Assembly: GCA_028825475.1 (NCBI GenBank)
Contig: JAPKAB010000001.1
Span: 1-64,000 of the forward strand
Reading direction: 5' to 3'
Origin: Ascidiaceihabitans sp.
Lineage (GTDB): Bacteria; Pseudomonadota; Alphaproteobacteria; Rhodobacterales; Rhodobacteraceae
Length of the DNA: 64,000 nt
Part shown: positions 8,403 to 16,517 of the stretch, piece by piece
How the letters are laid out: the number at the start of each line of letters is the position of its first letter
Numbering within the stretch: the first letter of the stretch is position 1
Made by a program: the position numbers and the translations under genes
Notes under the pieces: generated by a model
Told to the model about the DNA's origin: nothing
Databases searched by the model: none
Seen by the model: the letters and a program-made list of their open reading frames with translations, nothing else

Positions 8403-8485
8403 TGTTCGGGAGGGTGTGGTTGACGGATATTTCTGAACGACCTAGCGTTGCAGCCATCCAACAAGAACAGGCACCGCATTTACAG

Positions 8486-9244
8486 ATGGGCTATGAATCA
8501 TACATCATTTGCACAAGTCCACGCAGCGGCAGCACCCTTCTGTGTCAGCTCATGACCAACACCAATGTCGCCGGCGTACCTAATTCCTATTTCCATAAAC
8601 CTTCCCTGGCCAACTGGATGGAAGTTCACGGCATTGCGCCCAATAGCTTGGGCAACCGATCAGAAACATTGGAAGCCGTTTTGAAAAAGGCGCATAAAAC
8701 CGGTACCGCAGAAACCGGAATGTTTGGCCTACGACTTCAAGGCGGCAGTCTTAATTATTTTTTGGACCAACTCAAACTTTTACATCCCGAACAAAACAGC
8801 GATGTGGAGCGACTAAACACAACCTTCGGGGAAACTGCGTTCATTTTTCTGTCGCGCAAAAACAAACTGGAACAAGCCATTTCATGCGTAAAAGCAATGC
8901 AGACAGGACTTTGGCATACAGCAGAAAATGGAACTGAGTTCGAACGATTGGCACCACCACAGCCCCCCTACTTTGATGCAAAGGCGATCAGGCAACATAT
9001 TGCAGAGTTTGAGGAGGATGACCAAAGGTGGGAGCACTGGTTTACAAAAGAAAGCATCCAACCTTTGCGCCTATCTTACGAGGATCTAGCAAAAGATTCT
9101 GTAGCAACCTTGAACACAGTGCTAAAGGCGCTCGGACTTCAAACATCAAGCACGATTGGAACCAAGGCACCCTTAACCAAAATGGCTAATGAACTAAATG
9201 AGGAATGGGCAACGCTATACCGCACGATCCCCAATCAAATCTAA
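8486..9244 (+). CDS. Stf0-type sulfotransferase family protein
   Basis: The first residues after ATG 8486 are MGYESYIICTSPRSGSTLLC, the strand-loop-helix that binds the 5'-phosphosulfate of PAPS, followed by GVPNSYFHKPSL, a segment typical of the Stf0 (trehalose 2-sulfotransferase) family. The middle part contains FLSRKNKLEQAIS, which corresponds to the 3'-phosphate binding serine/arginine region. The natural acceptor is not known in marine bacteria. The start is uncertain: TTG 8420 has GGGAGG six bases upstream and would add 22 residues, while ATG 8486 lacks a ribosome site but begins just where family similarity begins. The frame further upstream runs into the ctaD terminator and is rejected. 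Confidence 0.85.
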   Translation: MGYESYIICTSPRSGSTLLCQLMTNTNVAGVPNSYFHKPSLANWMEVHGIAPNSLGNRSETLEAVLKKAHKTGTAETGMFGLRLQGGSLNYFLDQLKLLHPEQNSDVERLNTTFGETAFIFLSRKNKLEQAISCVKAMQTGLWHTAENGTEFERLAPPQPPYFDAKAIRQHIAEFEEDDQRWEHWFTKESIQPLRLSYEDLAKDSVATLNTVLKALGLQTSSTIGTKAPLTKMANELNEEWATLYRTIPNQI

Positions 9245-9690
9245 ACGCCCGCCTCAATCAAATAACGCGGCCCGGTACCATCCACACGCACGCGATCCTG
9301 CGGGTTATACAGCGCGCATTTGCTCAGCGACAAACATCCACACCCAATACACCCATCCAACTTGTCACGCAGCCGCTCAGCCTTTGCTATACGGGCATCT
9401 AGGTCTTTGCGAAATTTGGTGGCCATACGTGTCCAATCGCCTTTTGACGGTGGGCGTCCTTGGGGCAAGGTCTGCATCAGCACACCCAATTCCTTCAATG
9501 ATACACCCAGCTCTTGGGCGATCATAACAAAACTAAGTTTGCGGATATCCGACCGGTCATAACGGCGATGCCCCGACGCGTTCTTTATCGGCGTAACCAG
9601 TCCATGCGTTTCATAAAACCGGATTGCTGAAACAGCCAACCCTGTGCGCGCAGCCACCGCCCCGATGGTAAGACCTTGTGAAATTGGCAT
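9241..9690 (-). CDS. soxR: redox-sensitive transcriptional activator SoxR
   Basis: A MerR-family protein of 149 residues. The winged helix is at about 7-75 with SAIRFYETHGLV, a dimer helix follows, and the [2Fe-2S] ligands are C114, C117, C119 and C125 in CIGCGCLSLSKC, the exact CX2CXCX5C spacing of SoxR. The oxidised cluster activates its target promoter, usually in response to redox-cycling compounds. ATG 9690 has GAGG eight bases upstream. The stop overlaps that of the sulfotransferase gene by four bases, convergently. The operator in the divergent gap suggests it controls its neighbour and probably itself. Confidence 0.96.
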   Translation of the reverse strand: MPISQGLTIGAVAARTGLAVSAIRFYETHGLVTPIKNASGHRRYDRSDIRKLSFVMIAQELGVSLKELGVLMQTLPQGRPPSKGDWTRMATKFRKDLDARIAKAERLRDKLDGCIGCGCLSLSKCALYNPQDRVRVDGTGPRYLIEAGV

Positions 9691-9706
9691 CAAAAAAACC
9701 TCTTGA

Positions 9707-9724
9707 TCTCAAGTTAACTTGAGG
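9707..9724. promoter_or_regulatory. SoxR operator
   Basis: TCTCAAGTTAACTTGAGG lies in the gap between soxR and the divergent VOC gene. It matches the known SoxR site CCTCAAGTTAACTTGAGG at 17 of 18 positions and contains a perfect 16-bp palindrome at 9708-9723. SoxR sites sit inside an over-long promoter spacer and are remodelled on activation, so the promoter overlapping it probably serves the plus-strand gene. Confidence 0.92.
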
Positions 9725-9765
9725 AATTACAACATAGAAAGTGAACACATATCAAAGGAAAAATC

Positions 9766-10143
9766 ATGGCTGAGTTAGAACACCTGAACGTCACTGTAAA
9801 AGACACACATGCGACCGCCGAAATGTTATGCGTTCTGTTTGGATGGGAAATCCGGTGGGAAGGCGCGTCCATTCATGACGGCAATTCACTGCACGTGGGC
9901 AGCAAGACAAGCTATCTCGCCCTGTATACACCACCGAAAACCCCAACGCCTGCCGCCGCCAAATACTACAGTTGCGCTGCCCTCAACCACATAGGCATTG
10001 TTGTGGATGATTTGGACGCGATTGAACAAAAGGTCATTGCGCGCGGCTACGTCCCTAACAGCCATCAAGACTATGAACCTGGTCGTCGCTTCTACTTTGA
10101 AGATGAAAACGGGATCGAGATTGAAGTCATCTCATATTCCTAG
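9766..10143 (+). CDS. VOC (glyoxalase/bleomycin resistance) family protein
   Basis: A 125-residue protein with two beta-alpha-beta-beta-beta modules of the vicinal oxygen chelate fold: LEHLNVTVKD at the start and LNHIGIVVDD in the second half, ending FYFEDENGIEIEVISYS. The histidine in EHLNV and glutamate in EIEVI are the usual metal ligands. The start has AAAGGA seven bases upstream. Its position opposite soxR across a SoxR operator makes it the likely main SoxR target in this strain; a role in removing redox-active or electrophilic compounds is an inference. The substrate cannot be named from sequence. Confidence 0.88.
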   Translation: MAELEHLNVTVKDTHATAEMLCVLFGWEIRWEGASIHDGNSLHVGSKTSYLALYTPPKTPTPAAAKYYSCAALNHIGIVVDDLDAIEQKVIARGYVPNSHQDYEPGRRFYFEDENGIEIEVISYS

Positions 10144-10273
10144 AACTAACAGCTGGGCCTGCCATTTCGTGTGCCCAGCATCAATGCACGCCCACCTTGC
10201 TATACTTTGTCACATTCTTTTTTGAACGCACCCGAATTAGGTTTGCACAACTTCAATCAGATGCAACCGTCAA

Positions 10274-10765
10274 ATGCCTTACCACTGGACCCATCAACCA
10301 AGCGACCCAACACAGGTCATGCACCTCAAACCGCATGAAAGCCTGCCACCCAAAGGCATGGCCGCCTTTGTCCTTGCCACCTTCACGCTTATCTTGATCC
10401 CAGCCATGGCCTTGCTCGGCACACCCCTACTGTGGGCTTTGCTGCCGTTCCTGTTGCTGGCCGTCTGGGGGATGTATTTCGCGCTGCAGCAAAACCACAA
10501 ACAACGCCAGATCGTTGAAGTTCTCACACTAAAAAAAGACAGTGTTGAACTGATCCACTCCCCGGCCAAAGGCGATGCCATTACGTGGAACTGCAACCGC
10601 TATTGGACCCAAGTCACCAAACACGAGACCAGCGGACCCGTCCCAAACTATATCACGCTAAAAGGTATGGGGCGTGAAGTGGAAATCGGGGCCTTCCTCT
10701 CAGAGGAAGAACGGATCACGCTATTCGATGATCTTCAACGCGCTTTTAAACGGACCCCGCATTAA
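10274..10765 (+). CDS. DUF2244 domain-containing membrane protein
   Basis: The 163-residue product starts MPYHWTHQPSDPTQVMHLKPHESLP, where the PHxSLP motif is typical of DUF2244 proteins. Two hydrophobic segments (AFVLATFTLILIPAMALLG and LLWALLPFLLLAVWGMYFAL, about 30-70) form a hairpin in the membrane. A soluble beta-rich C-terminal half follows, ending with the EVEIGAFLSEEER block common to the family. Members are found near respiratory oxidase genes in alphaproteobacteria but their function is unknown. No ribosome site is clear; 10274 is chosen because the family N-terminus begins there. Confidence 0.85.
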   Translation: MPYHWTHQPSDPTQVMHLKPHESLPPKGMAAFVLATFTLILIPAMALLGTPLLWALLPFLLLAVWGMYFALQQNHKQRQIVEVLTLKKDSVELIHSPAKGDAITWNCNRYWTQVTKHETSGPVPNYITLKGMGREVEIGAFLSEEERITLFDDLQRAFKRTPH

Positions 10766-10841
10766 AAAAGGCGGACCAAAGCCCACCTTCTTCATCTTAC
10801 TAAATAAACTTCGGAGTTTGAGGCAGCGCCTCAACCCCTCA

Positions 10842-11303
10842 TCATGAACACAAACGGTCCTTAACGATCGGGCCGACTGAACCAAAGTCCATCTGCCCCA
10901 TATATTTGCCCTTAAGAATACCCATAACCTTACCCATATCGCGAATGCTTGTCGCACCCACTTCGGCAACAGCGGCATCAACAGCCGCCGCACTTTCCGC
11001 CTTATTCAACTGACGTGGTAAGAATTCTTCGATCACTAGGATCTCTTCGCGCTCACGCTCGGCCAAATCCAAACGATTGCCTTCTTCATAAGCACGTGCG
11101 CTTTCAAGGCGCTGCTTGGACATTTTGCCAAGAATCATAAGGACTTCAGCCTCGCCAACGCCCTCGTCTTCTCCAGCTGCACGGGCATCGATGTCTTTAT
11201 CCTTGATCGCCGCATTGATCAGGCGCAACGTCGATAGACGGTTTACAGCCTTGTCTTTCATAGCCTGCTTCAAAGCAGCTTGAATTTGCGTTCGTAAGTC
11301 CAT
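10842..11303 (-). CDS. GatB/YqeY domain-containing protein
   Basis: A 153-residue protein made up of the YqeY module, the helical tail domain also found at the end of GatB, the amidotransferase subunit that makes Gln-tRNA(Gln) or Asn-tRNA(Asn). The start MDLRTQIQAALKQAMKDK, the motif RLINAAIKDKDIDAR and the end GKVMGILKGKYMGQMDF are characteristic. Stand-alone YqeY proteins are widespread and their job is unsettled. The gene is convergent with the DUF2244 gene and divergent from carA, a placement often seen in Rhodobacterales. Confidence 0.93.
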   Translation of the reverse strand: MDLRTQIQAALKQAMKDKAVNRLSTLRLINAAIKDKDIDARAAGEDEGVGEAEVLMILGKMSKQRLESARAYEEGNRLDLAEREREEILVIEEFLPRQLNKAESAAAVDAAVAEVGATSIRDMGKVMGILKGKYMGQMDFGSVGPIVKDRLCS

Positions 11304-11495
11304 TTTTGACTCTCATCCCCATGAGCTAGTATTAAGATGGCGACTCTACCCAAACCATACAAACCTTGCAACCGAACAGTTCAATTTTAAGTCACTGTTT
11401 TCAAACGATAAAACAAATGCATTCACCCTTGACCCTACAGCCCCCTCGCATTAGTTTCCGCCAAGTTTGCCACACTCCAACATATAGGTCTGCCC

Positions 11496-12653
11496 ATGAC
11501 AGCGCTCGCACCCACCCGCCCCACCGCTTGTTTAGCTCTGGCGGATGGAACGTTGTTCTACGGCGCTGGTTTTGGCGCGACAGGCCAAACCGTGGCTGAG
11601 CTTTGCTTCAACACGTCCATGACCGGCTACCAAGAAATCATGACAGACCCCTCATATGCAGGTCAGGTCGTCACATTCACGTTCCCTCACATCGGTAATA
11701 CCGGCGTGAACGCGGAAGATGACGAAACCGCTGATCCGGTCGCTGAGGGCATGGTGGTAAAGTGGAACCCAACAACACCATCTAACTGGCGCAGCGCTGG
11801 CCCATTGGGCGAATGGTTGGCCGCACGTGGTCGCATTGCAATTGGTGGCGTCGACACACGCCGCCTGACCCGCGCGATCCGTCAAGCAGGCGCACCGCAT
11901 GTTGCCCTGGCACATGATCCAGATGGCAACTTTGATATTGAAGCATTGGTTGCAGCTGCGCGTGGCTTTGCTGGGCTAGAGGGCATGGACCTTGCCAAGA
12001 AAGTCACTTGCGCACAATCTTACCGCTGGGACGAAATGCGGTGGGCATGGCCTGATGGCTACACCCGTCTTGAAGACCCAAAATTCAAAGTGGTCGCAGT
12101 CGACTTTGGCGCAAAACGCAACATCCTACGCTGCTTGGCCTCTGTTGGTTGTGACGTTACTGTACTGCCAGCAACTGCTACGGCTGAAGACGTGCTCGCG
12201 CACAAACCGGATGGCGTGTTCTTGTCAAACGGCCCGGGCGATCCTGCTGCAACTGGCGAATACGCCGTGCCAATGATCAAAGGTGTTCTCGAAGCTGACA
12301 TTCCAGTCTTCGGTATCTGCTTGGGCCACCAAATGCTGGCCCTCGCCCTTGGCGCGCAGACCATCAAAATGAACCACGGTCACCACGGTGCCAACCACCC
12401 TGTCAAAGATCACGACACAGGCAAGGTTGAGATCACCTCGATGAATCACGGCTTTGCGGTCGATGCACAAACTCTACCAGCTGGCGTGGTCGAAACACAC
12501 ACATCCCTCTTTGATGGATCAAACTGTGGTATCCGCCTTGATGGCCGTCCGGTCTATTCCGTTCAGCATCACCCAGAAGCCAGCCCAGGGCCACAAGACA
12601 GCTTTTATCTGTTTGAACGCTTTGCTGCGGCCATGGCTGAACAGCAGGCTTAG
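11496..12653 (+). CDS. carA: carbamoyl-phosphate synthase small subunit
   Basis: CarA supplies ammonia from glutamine to CarB for carbamoyl phosphate, which feeds arginine and pyrimidine synthesis. The 385-residue protein has the CPSase small-subunit N-terminal domain (about 10-190) and a class I glutamine amidotransferase domain with the catalytic triad C275 (in FGICLGHQM), H359 and E361 (in HHPEASPGP). Length is normal. The partner carB is at 19143 on the same strand with seven genes between, so the two are not in one operon. Confidence 0.98.
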   Translation: MTALAPTRPTACLALADGTLFYGAGFGATGQTVAELCFNTSMTGYQEIMTDPSYAGQVVTFTFPHIGNTGVNAEDDETADPVAEGMVVKWNPTTPSNWRSAGPLGEWLAARGRIAIGGVDTRRLTRAIRQAGAPHVALAHDPDGNFDIEALVAAARGFAGLEGMDLAKKVTCAQSYRWDEMRWAWPDGYTRLEDPKFKVVAVDFGAKRNILRCLASVGCDVTVLPATATAEDVLAHKPDGVFLSNGPGDPAATGEYAVPMIKGVLEADIPVFGICLGHQMLALALGAQTIKMNHGHHGANHPVKDHDTGKVEITSMNHGFAVDAQTLPAGVVETHTSLFDGSNCGIRLDGRPVYSVQHHPEASPGPQDSFYLFERFAAAMAEQQA

Positions 12654-12683
12654 CGCCCAACCGACACTAACAAGCCTTCTTTT

Positions 12684-12707
12684 AACGCTCCATTAACGTG
12701 GGGCGTT
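12684..12707 (+). terminator. possible hairpin after carA
   Basis: AACGCTCC (12684-12691) pairs with GGGGCGTT (12700-12707) with one G-T pair and an eight-base loop. No T-run follows, so it is a weak candidate. Confidence 0.35.
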
Positions 12708-12760
12708 CAAGACTGATGTGGCGTGCGGATTGACGATGTGCGCCCATCAAAAGGTGCCCT

Positions 12761-14647
12761 GTGAGCAATCAACGATTAGTCCTGCGTGATCCACAAAGCA
12801 TTGGTGCCACTGGATCTGCGCGCTTGCTGGGCCGTCAGTTGATTGAGGATGGCCACATCACCACGCCCGATTTGGTGCATGCCCTCGAACTGCAATCCAA
12901 GATGGATGCCCAACTGGGCGAGATATTGGTGGCTGAGGGGTTGATCACACCGCACACGCTACTCCAAACGCTGGCTACTCAAGCCAACGCACAACTCGTT
13001 GATTTAGAACACGACCCTCCCCGCATCAATTTGGCGAAAACGTTGCCAGCCACCCTTTGTCTCCAATATGAAGTGGTCCCATGGCTACGTATCGCCGATA
13101 CATTACTTGTCGCAACCAGCAGCCCCCTTGAATTTGAGCAGTTACGCGTCGCGATGGGAAACGCCCCCCTAACCCTGCTGCCAGTGGTCGCTGATCCACG
13201 ACAAATTCAGCAGCAAATCACACGACTTTACGGGGAGCAATTGGCGCAAAAGGCGATGACCCAAGTGCCAGCCAGCGAAAGTTGCCGCAATTGGGGAGAG
13301 ACCAATCTGCTCCAATCAAGGAAGGTCGCGGTTTGCGGCATGGTTCTGCTCTGTATCATTTCGCTGTTCCCCTATTGGGCACTCAGCATTGTGATGCTTT
13401 GGGCGACAGCAACCTTAACACTCACCATCGGGATAAAGAGCGTCGGGTTCATCGCACAAATCACGCATAAGCCGCCTGCACAGCCCCCACAATCACCCGC
13501 GTTTCGGCTGCCTAAGGTATCGGTCATGGTCCCATTGTTGCACGAAAAAGAAATAGCAGGGGCGCTTATCAAGCGGTTGGAAAAGCTAACTTATCCCAAG
13601 TCATTGCTAGATATCGTGCTGGTCCTTGAAGCCTCAGACACCATCACCCGCGCCACTATTGCACGCACGCAATTACCGGACTGGATCAGAGTGGTCGAAG
13701 TCCCGGATGCAAAGGGGCTGACCACAAAACCGCGTGCAATGAATTACGCACTCGATTTCTGCCGGGGTTCCATTGTCGGTGTTTGGGACGCAGAGGATGC
13801 GCCTGAACCCGGCCAAATTGAAAAGGTAGTGACACGATTTGATCAAGCGCCCGAAAATGTAGTCTGCCTGCAGGGTGTCCTAGATTTTTACAACTCAGGC
13901 GAAAACTGGATTTCGCGTTGTTTTACAATCGAATACGCAACGTGGTGGCGCGTTGTTCTCCCTGGAATTGCCAAACTTGGGTTCGTTATCCCACTCGGCG
14001 GCACAACGCTGTTCTTCAAACGAAACGCGCTTGAACAACTGGGGCGATGGGATGCTCACAACGTGACCGAGGATGCAGATTTAGGCGTACGCCTTGCCCG
14101 CCATGGCTATGTCACCGAATTGATTCCAACCGTGACATATGAAGAGGCAAATTGCCGTCCTTGGCGTTGGGTGCGGCAACGTTCCCGTTGGCTCAAGGGA
14201 TTTATGATCACCTACTGTGTCCACATGAGAGACCCAAAACAATTGATGCGCGATTTAGGCTTCAAACGCTTCATGGGACTTCAGATGATTTTCCTCGCCA
14301 CCTTCTCACAATTCGCATTTGCGCCAGTGCTTTGGTCCTTCTGGATCACAATATTTGGCTACACGCACCCCATTCAAAATATCCTAAGCGAAACAGCTAT
14401 CCTTGCCCTTATCGTATTGTTTTTCATCGCTGAAATCTTGAATATCACAATGAACATGACCGCCGTTTCATCCCCCAGCAGGCGTCACTTGATGAAATGG
14501 GTCCTGACAATGCCGCTCTATTTCACGCTGGCCACACTCGCCTCATACAAGGCGCTATATGAAATGATAGTCATGCCCTTTTACTGGGATAAGACCGAGC
14601 ATGGGGTGTCCAAGGAGCGTTTTTTTCTTGAATTCGTTGATGCCTAA
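12761..14647 (+). CDS. GspE_N domain glycosyltransferase, family 2
   Basis: A 628-residue inner-membrane protein. Residues about 20-160 form an N-terminal module like that of type II secretion GspE (LLGRQLIEDGHI, LGEILVAEGLI), which in related proteins binds cyclic di-GMP. Two membrane helices follow (about 188-230), then a GT2 catalytic domain with DAED at 343-346, TED at 436-438 and QRSRW at 473-477, the signature of processive polysaccharide synthases, and several C-terminal helices. It likely makes or exports a polysaccharide under c-di-GMP control. The start is GTG 12761 behind AAGGTG. No polymer-specific partners are adjacent. Confidence 0.85.
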   Translation: MSNQRLVLRDPQSIGATGSARLLGRQLIEDGHITTPDLVHALELQSKMDAQLGEILVAEGLITPHTLLQTLATQANAQLVDLEHDPPRINLAKTLPATLCLQYEVVPWLRIADTLLVATSSPLEFEQLRVAMGNAPLTLLPVVADPRQIQQQITRLYGEQLAQKAMTQVPASESCRNWGETNLLQSRKVAVCGMVLLCIISLFPYWALSIVMLWATATLTLTIGIKSVGFIAQITHKPPAQPPQSPAFRLPKVSVMVPLLHEKEIAGALIKRLEKLTYPKSLLDIVLVLEASDTITRATIARTQLPDWIRVVEVPDAKGLTTKPRAMNYALDFCRGSIVGVWDAEDAPEPGQIEKVVTRFDQAPENVVCLQGVLDFYNSGENWISRCFTIEYATWWRVVLPGIAKLGFVIPLGGTTLFFKRNALEQLGRWDAHNVTEDADLGVRLARHGYVTELIPTVTYEEANCRPWRWVRQRSRWLKGFMITYCVHMRDPKQLMRDLGFKRFMGLQMIFLATFSQFAFAPVLWSFWITIFGYTHPIQNILSETAILALIVLFFIAEILNITMNMTAVSSPSRRHLMKWVLTMPLYFTLATLASYKALYEMIVMPFYWDKTEHGVSKERFFLEFVDA

Positions 14648-14662
14648 CCGTACGAAAACACC

Positions 14663-15007
14663 ATGGGCAAACCGGTAAAATACATATGCGCAGTGGGTCT
14701 AGGCTCTGTGATCGCTTCACTCATCAGTAGCTTATCAATACCATACTTCACTTCACTTTTTGGCACATTTGATGGCGATAAATTCATAGCGTTGAATTTG
14801 GTGGTGATTTTTACCTTTGTTGGCTCATTCATCGGCTACTATTTCGCCTCGAAAGCTCGCAGAAACGAACTTAATGGCACGAAAATCGCAATACATTGTT
14901 ACGGTTTATATTCCATTTTCATGATCAGCCTGCTTGTCTTCGTATTTTTTGTAATCGTAATGGTTATTTATATTTTAATTGCAATTCCCAGTATTGCGTT
15001 GTTTTAA
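14663..15007 (+). CDS. hypothetical membrane protein
   Basis: A 114-residue product with three or four hydrophobic stretches: AVGLGSVIASLISSLSIPYF, LNLVVIFTFVGSFIGYYFA, and a long C-terminal one from YSIFMISLLVFVFFVIVMVI onward. A short basic loop (SKARRNELNGTK) separates the second and third. The base composition, especially at the 3' end, is clearly more AT-rich than the neighbours, which hints at recent arrival or relaxed selection. It starts 16 bp after the glycosyltransferase stop. No family is recognised. The existence of the protein is probable but not certain. Confidence 0.55.
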   Translation: MGKPVKYICAVGLGSVIASLISSLSIPYFTSLFGTFDGDKFIALNLVVIFTFVGSFIGYYFASKARRNELNGTKIAIHCYGLYSIFMISLLVFVFFVIVMVIYILIAIPSIALF

Positions 15008-15037
15008 ATTTTGACCTTGGTCGTCTTTTGACCACCC

Positions 15038-15682
15038 TTACCCCTCTTCTTGGCGCCGCTCCGCATCTTGCTTAAGCCGCGTCATAAAGGCCACCGAAAT
15101 ATGCTCGCGCAACGCTTTGCCAGCGGTTTCGCCGTCATGGTTTTCAATCGCCGTCACGATCGCTGCGTGTTCGGCTTGGGCAATCTCGCCCCGTCCTTCG
15201 GCTGAGAGCGACGTATCGGTCATCAACGCCATTGTGCGGTGGACCAAATCCAATTGCTGCACCAAATAACGGTTGTGCGAGGCAAGGTGAATTTGCTTAT
15301 GGAAACGACGGTTCGCACGCGCCAGGGCAGTAGGATCGTTCATCAACGCGTTGTCGTCCTCGACCATCTCGCGCAGGATACGCACCTCTTCGTCCGTGGC
15401 GTGACGTGCGGCCAAACTGGCGGCCAGCCCCTCCAACTCACTGCGCACCACGTATAATTCAGACATTTGGTTGTGCCCAAGGGAGGCAACAATCAAACTG
15501 CGCCCATCGCGTGACAACAATGACTGCGTCTCAAGCCGTTGTAATGCCTCACGAATTGGAGTCCTAGAAACGCCAAACCGTTCTGCCAACTCGCTTTCCA
15601 CCAATCGATCACCGGGGCGATATTTCCCGACATCAATGGCCTCTAAAATCATTGAATAGGCGTCTGTGTTGGGCGATTTCAT
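15038..15682 (-). CDS. GntR family transcriptional regulator (FadR/FCD type)
   Basis: The 214-residue protein has an N-terminal winged helix (about 8-70) with PGDRLVESELAERFGVSRTP followed by IREALQRLE, the GntR recognition region. A helical FCD ligand domain (about 75-205) includes ELYVVRSELEGLAASLAA and the metal-binding positions in NRRFHKQIH and EHAAIVTAI. Regulators of this type sense small organic acids. It is divergent from the HAD phosphatase gene, and the 110-bp gap between them would carry both promoters. The effector cannot be told from sequence. Confidence 0.93.
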   Translation of the reverse strand: MKSPNTDAYSMILEAIDVGKYRPGDRLVESELAERFGVSRTPIREALQRLETQSLLSRDGRSLIVASLGHNQMSELYVVRSELEGLAASLAARHATDEEVRILREMVEDDNALMNDPTALARANRRFHKQIHLASHNRYLVQQLDLVHRTMALMTDTSLSAEGRGEIAQAEHAAIVTAIENHDGETAGKALREHISVAFMTRLKQDAERRQEEG

Positions 15683-15793
15683 GGTGCAAATTCCGTACTT
15701 TAAGGTTGGCGCAGTTTAGCGTGCACAGCCCTATGTGCAAGCCTATCCACGCACAGTGCTTGCACCTAGAGAAATGCCTGATACTTCTGGGTT

Positions 15794-16453
15794 ATGAACA
15801 AACCTGACCCAGCCTCCGCCTTTGCAAATGTAACAGACTGGGTCTTTGACCTCGACAACACATTGTACCCCCCTGCCGTACGTCTATTCGATCAAATCGA
15901 AGAAAAAATGCGCGCCTTTATGGTCACCGAACTGGGCATAAATCAGGCTGAAGCAAACCACCTGCGCAAACATTATTGGGAGGTCCATGGCACCACCCTG
16001 TCAGGCCTGATGAAAGAACACGGTATCCAGCCCGAAAAATTCCTGATCGATGTCCACGACATTTCCTTTGATGCGCTACAACCGGCCCCCGACTTGGCCG
16101 CGCTGATTAAAAACCTACCGGGGCGCAGCATCGTCTACACCAACGGTACCAAACCCTATGCAGAACAAGTGCTTAAGGCGCGTGGGTTGAATGGTATCTT
16201 TGATGAAGTATATGGTATCGAACACGCCAATTATCTGCCCAAACCCCAGCGCGGCGCATTCGACGCCGTCTTTGGATTAGATGGCTTACCCCAACAAACG
16301 GCCGCGATGTTTGAGGATGAGGCCCGCAACCTCGAAGTGCCGCGCGATATGGGCCTGCGCACAGTCCATGTGGCCCCCGAACCTGATCACGCCGATTACG
16401 TCGATTTTCACACTGACGATCTGACTGATTTCCTGCGTCAAATCAGCAGGTAG
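15794..16453 (+). CDS. pyrimidine 5'-nucleotidase, HAD family
   Basis: A haloacid dehalogenase-type phosphatase of 219 residues. Motif I is FDLDNTLYPP with the nucleophile D19 and acid D21, motif II is VYTNGTK, and motif III/IV is FEDEARNLEVP after a KPQRGAFDAV lysine. The DNTLYP form and length match the SDT1-like pyrimidine 5'-nucleotidases, which dephosphorylate UMP, CMP or related compounds. It is divergent from the GntR gene and is followed 64 bp later by the UbiH-like hydroxylase on the same strand. Confidence 0.9.
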   Translation: MNKPDPASAFANVTDWVFDLDNTLYPPAVRLFDQIEEKMRAFMVTELGINQAEANHLRKHYWEVHGTTLSGLMKEHGIQPEKFLIDVHDISFDALQPAPDLAALIKNLPGRSIVYTNGTKPYAEQVLKARGLNGIFDEVYGIEHANYLPKPQRGAFDAVFGLDGLPQQTAAMFEDEARNLEVPRDMGLRTVHVAPEPDHADYVDFHTDDLTDFLRQISR

Positions 16454-16517
16454 ACAACATGCCGCTTGGCCAAACCGCGCTCCACGCCCTACATATGCGT
16501 TAACGAAAGGCGCACCC

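Noticed and set aside
8387-8485. N-terminal extension of the sulfotransferase from 8387
   Set aside because: The ATG lies inside the ctaD terminator stem and T-run; translation from there is unlikely.
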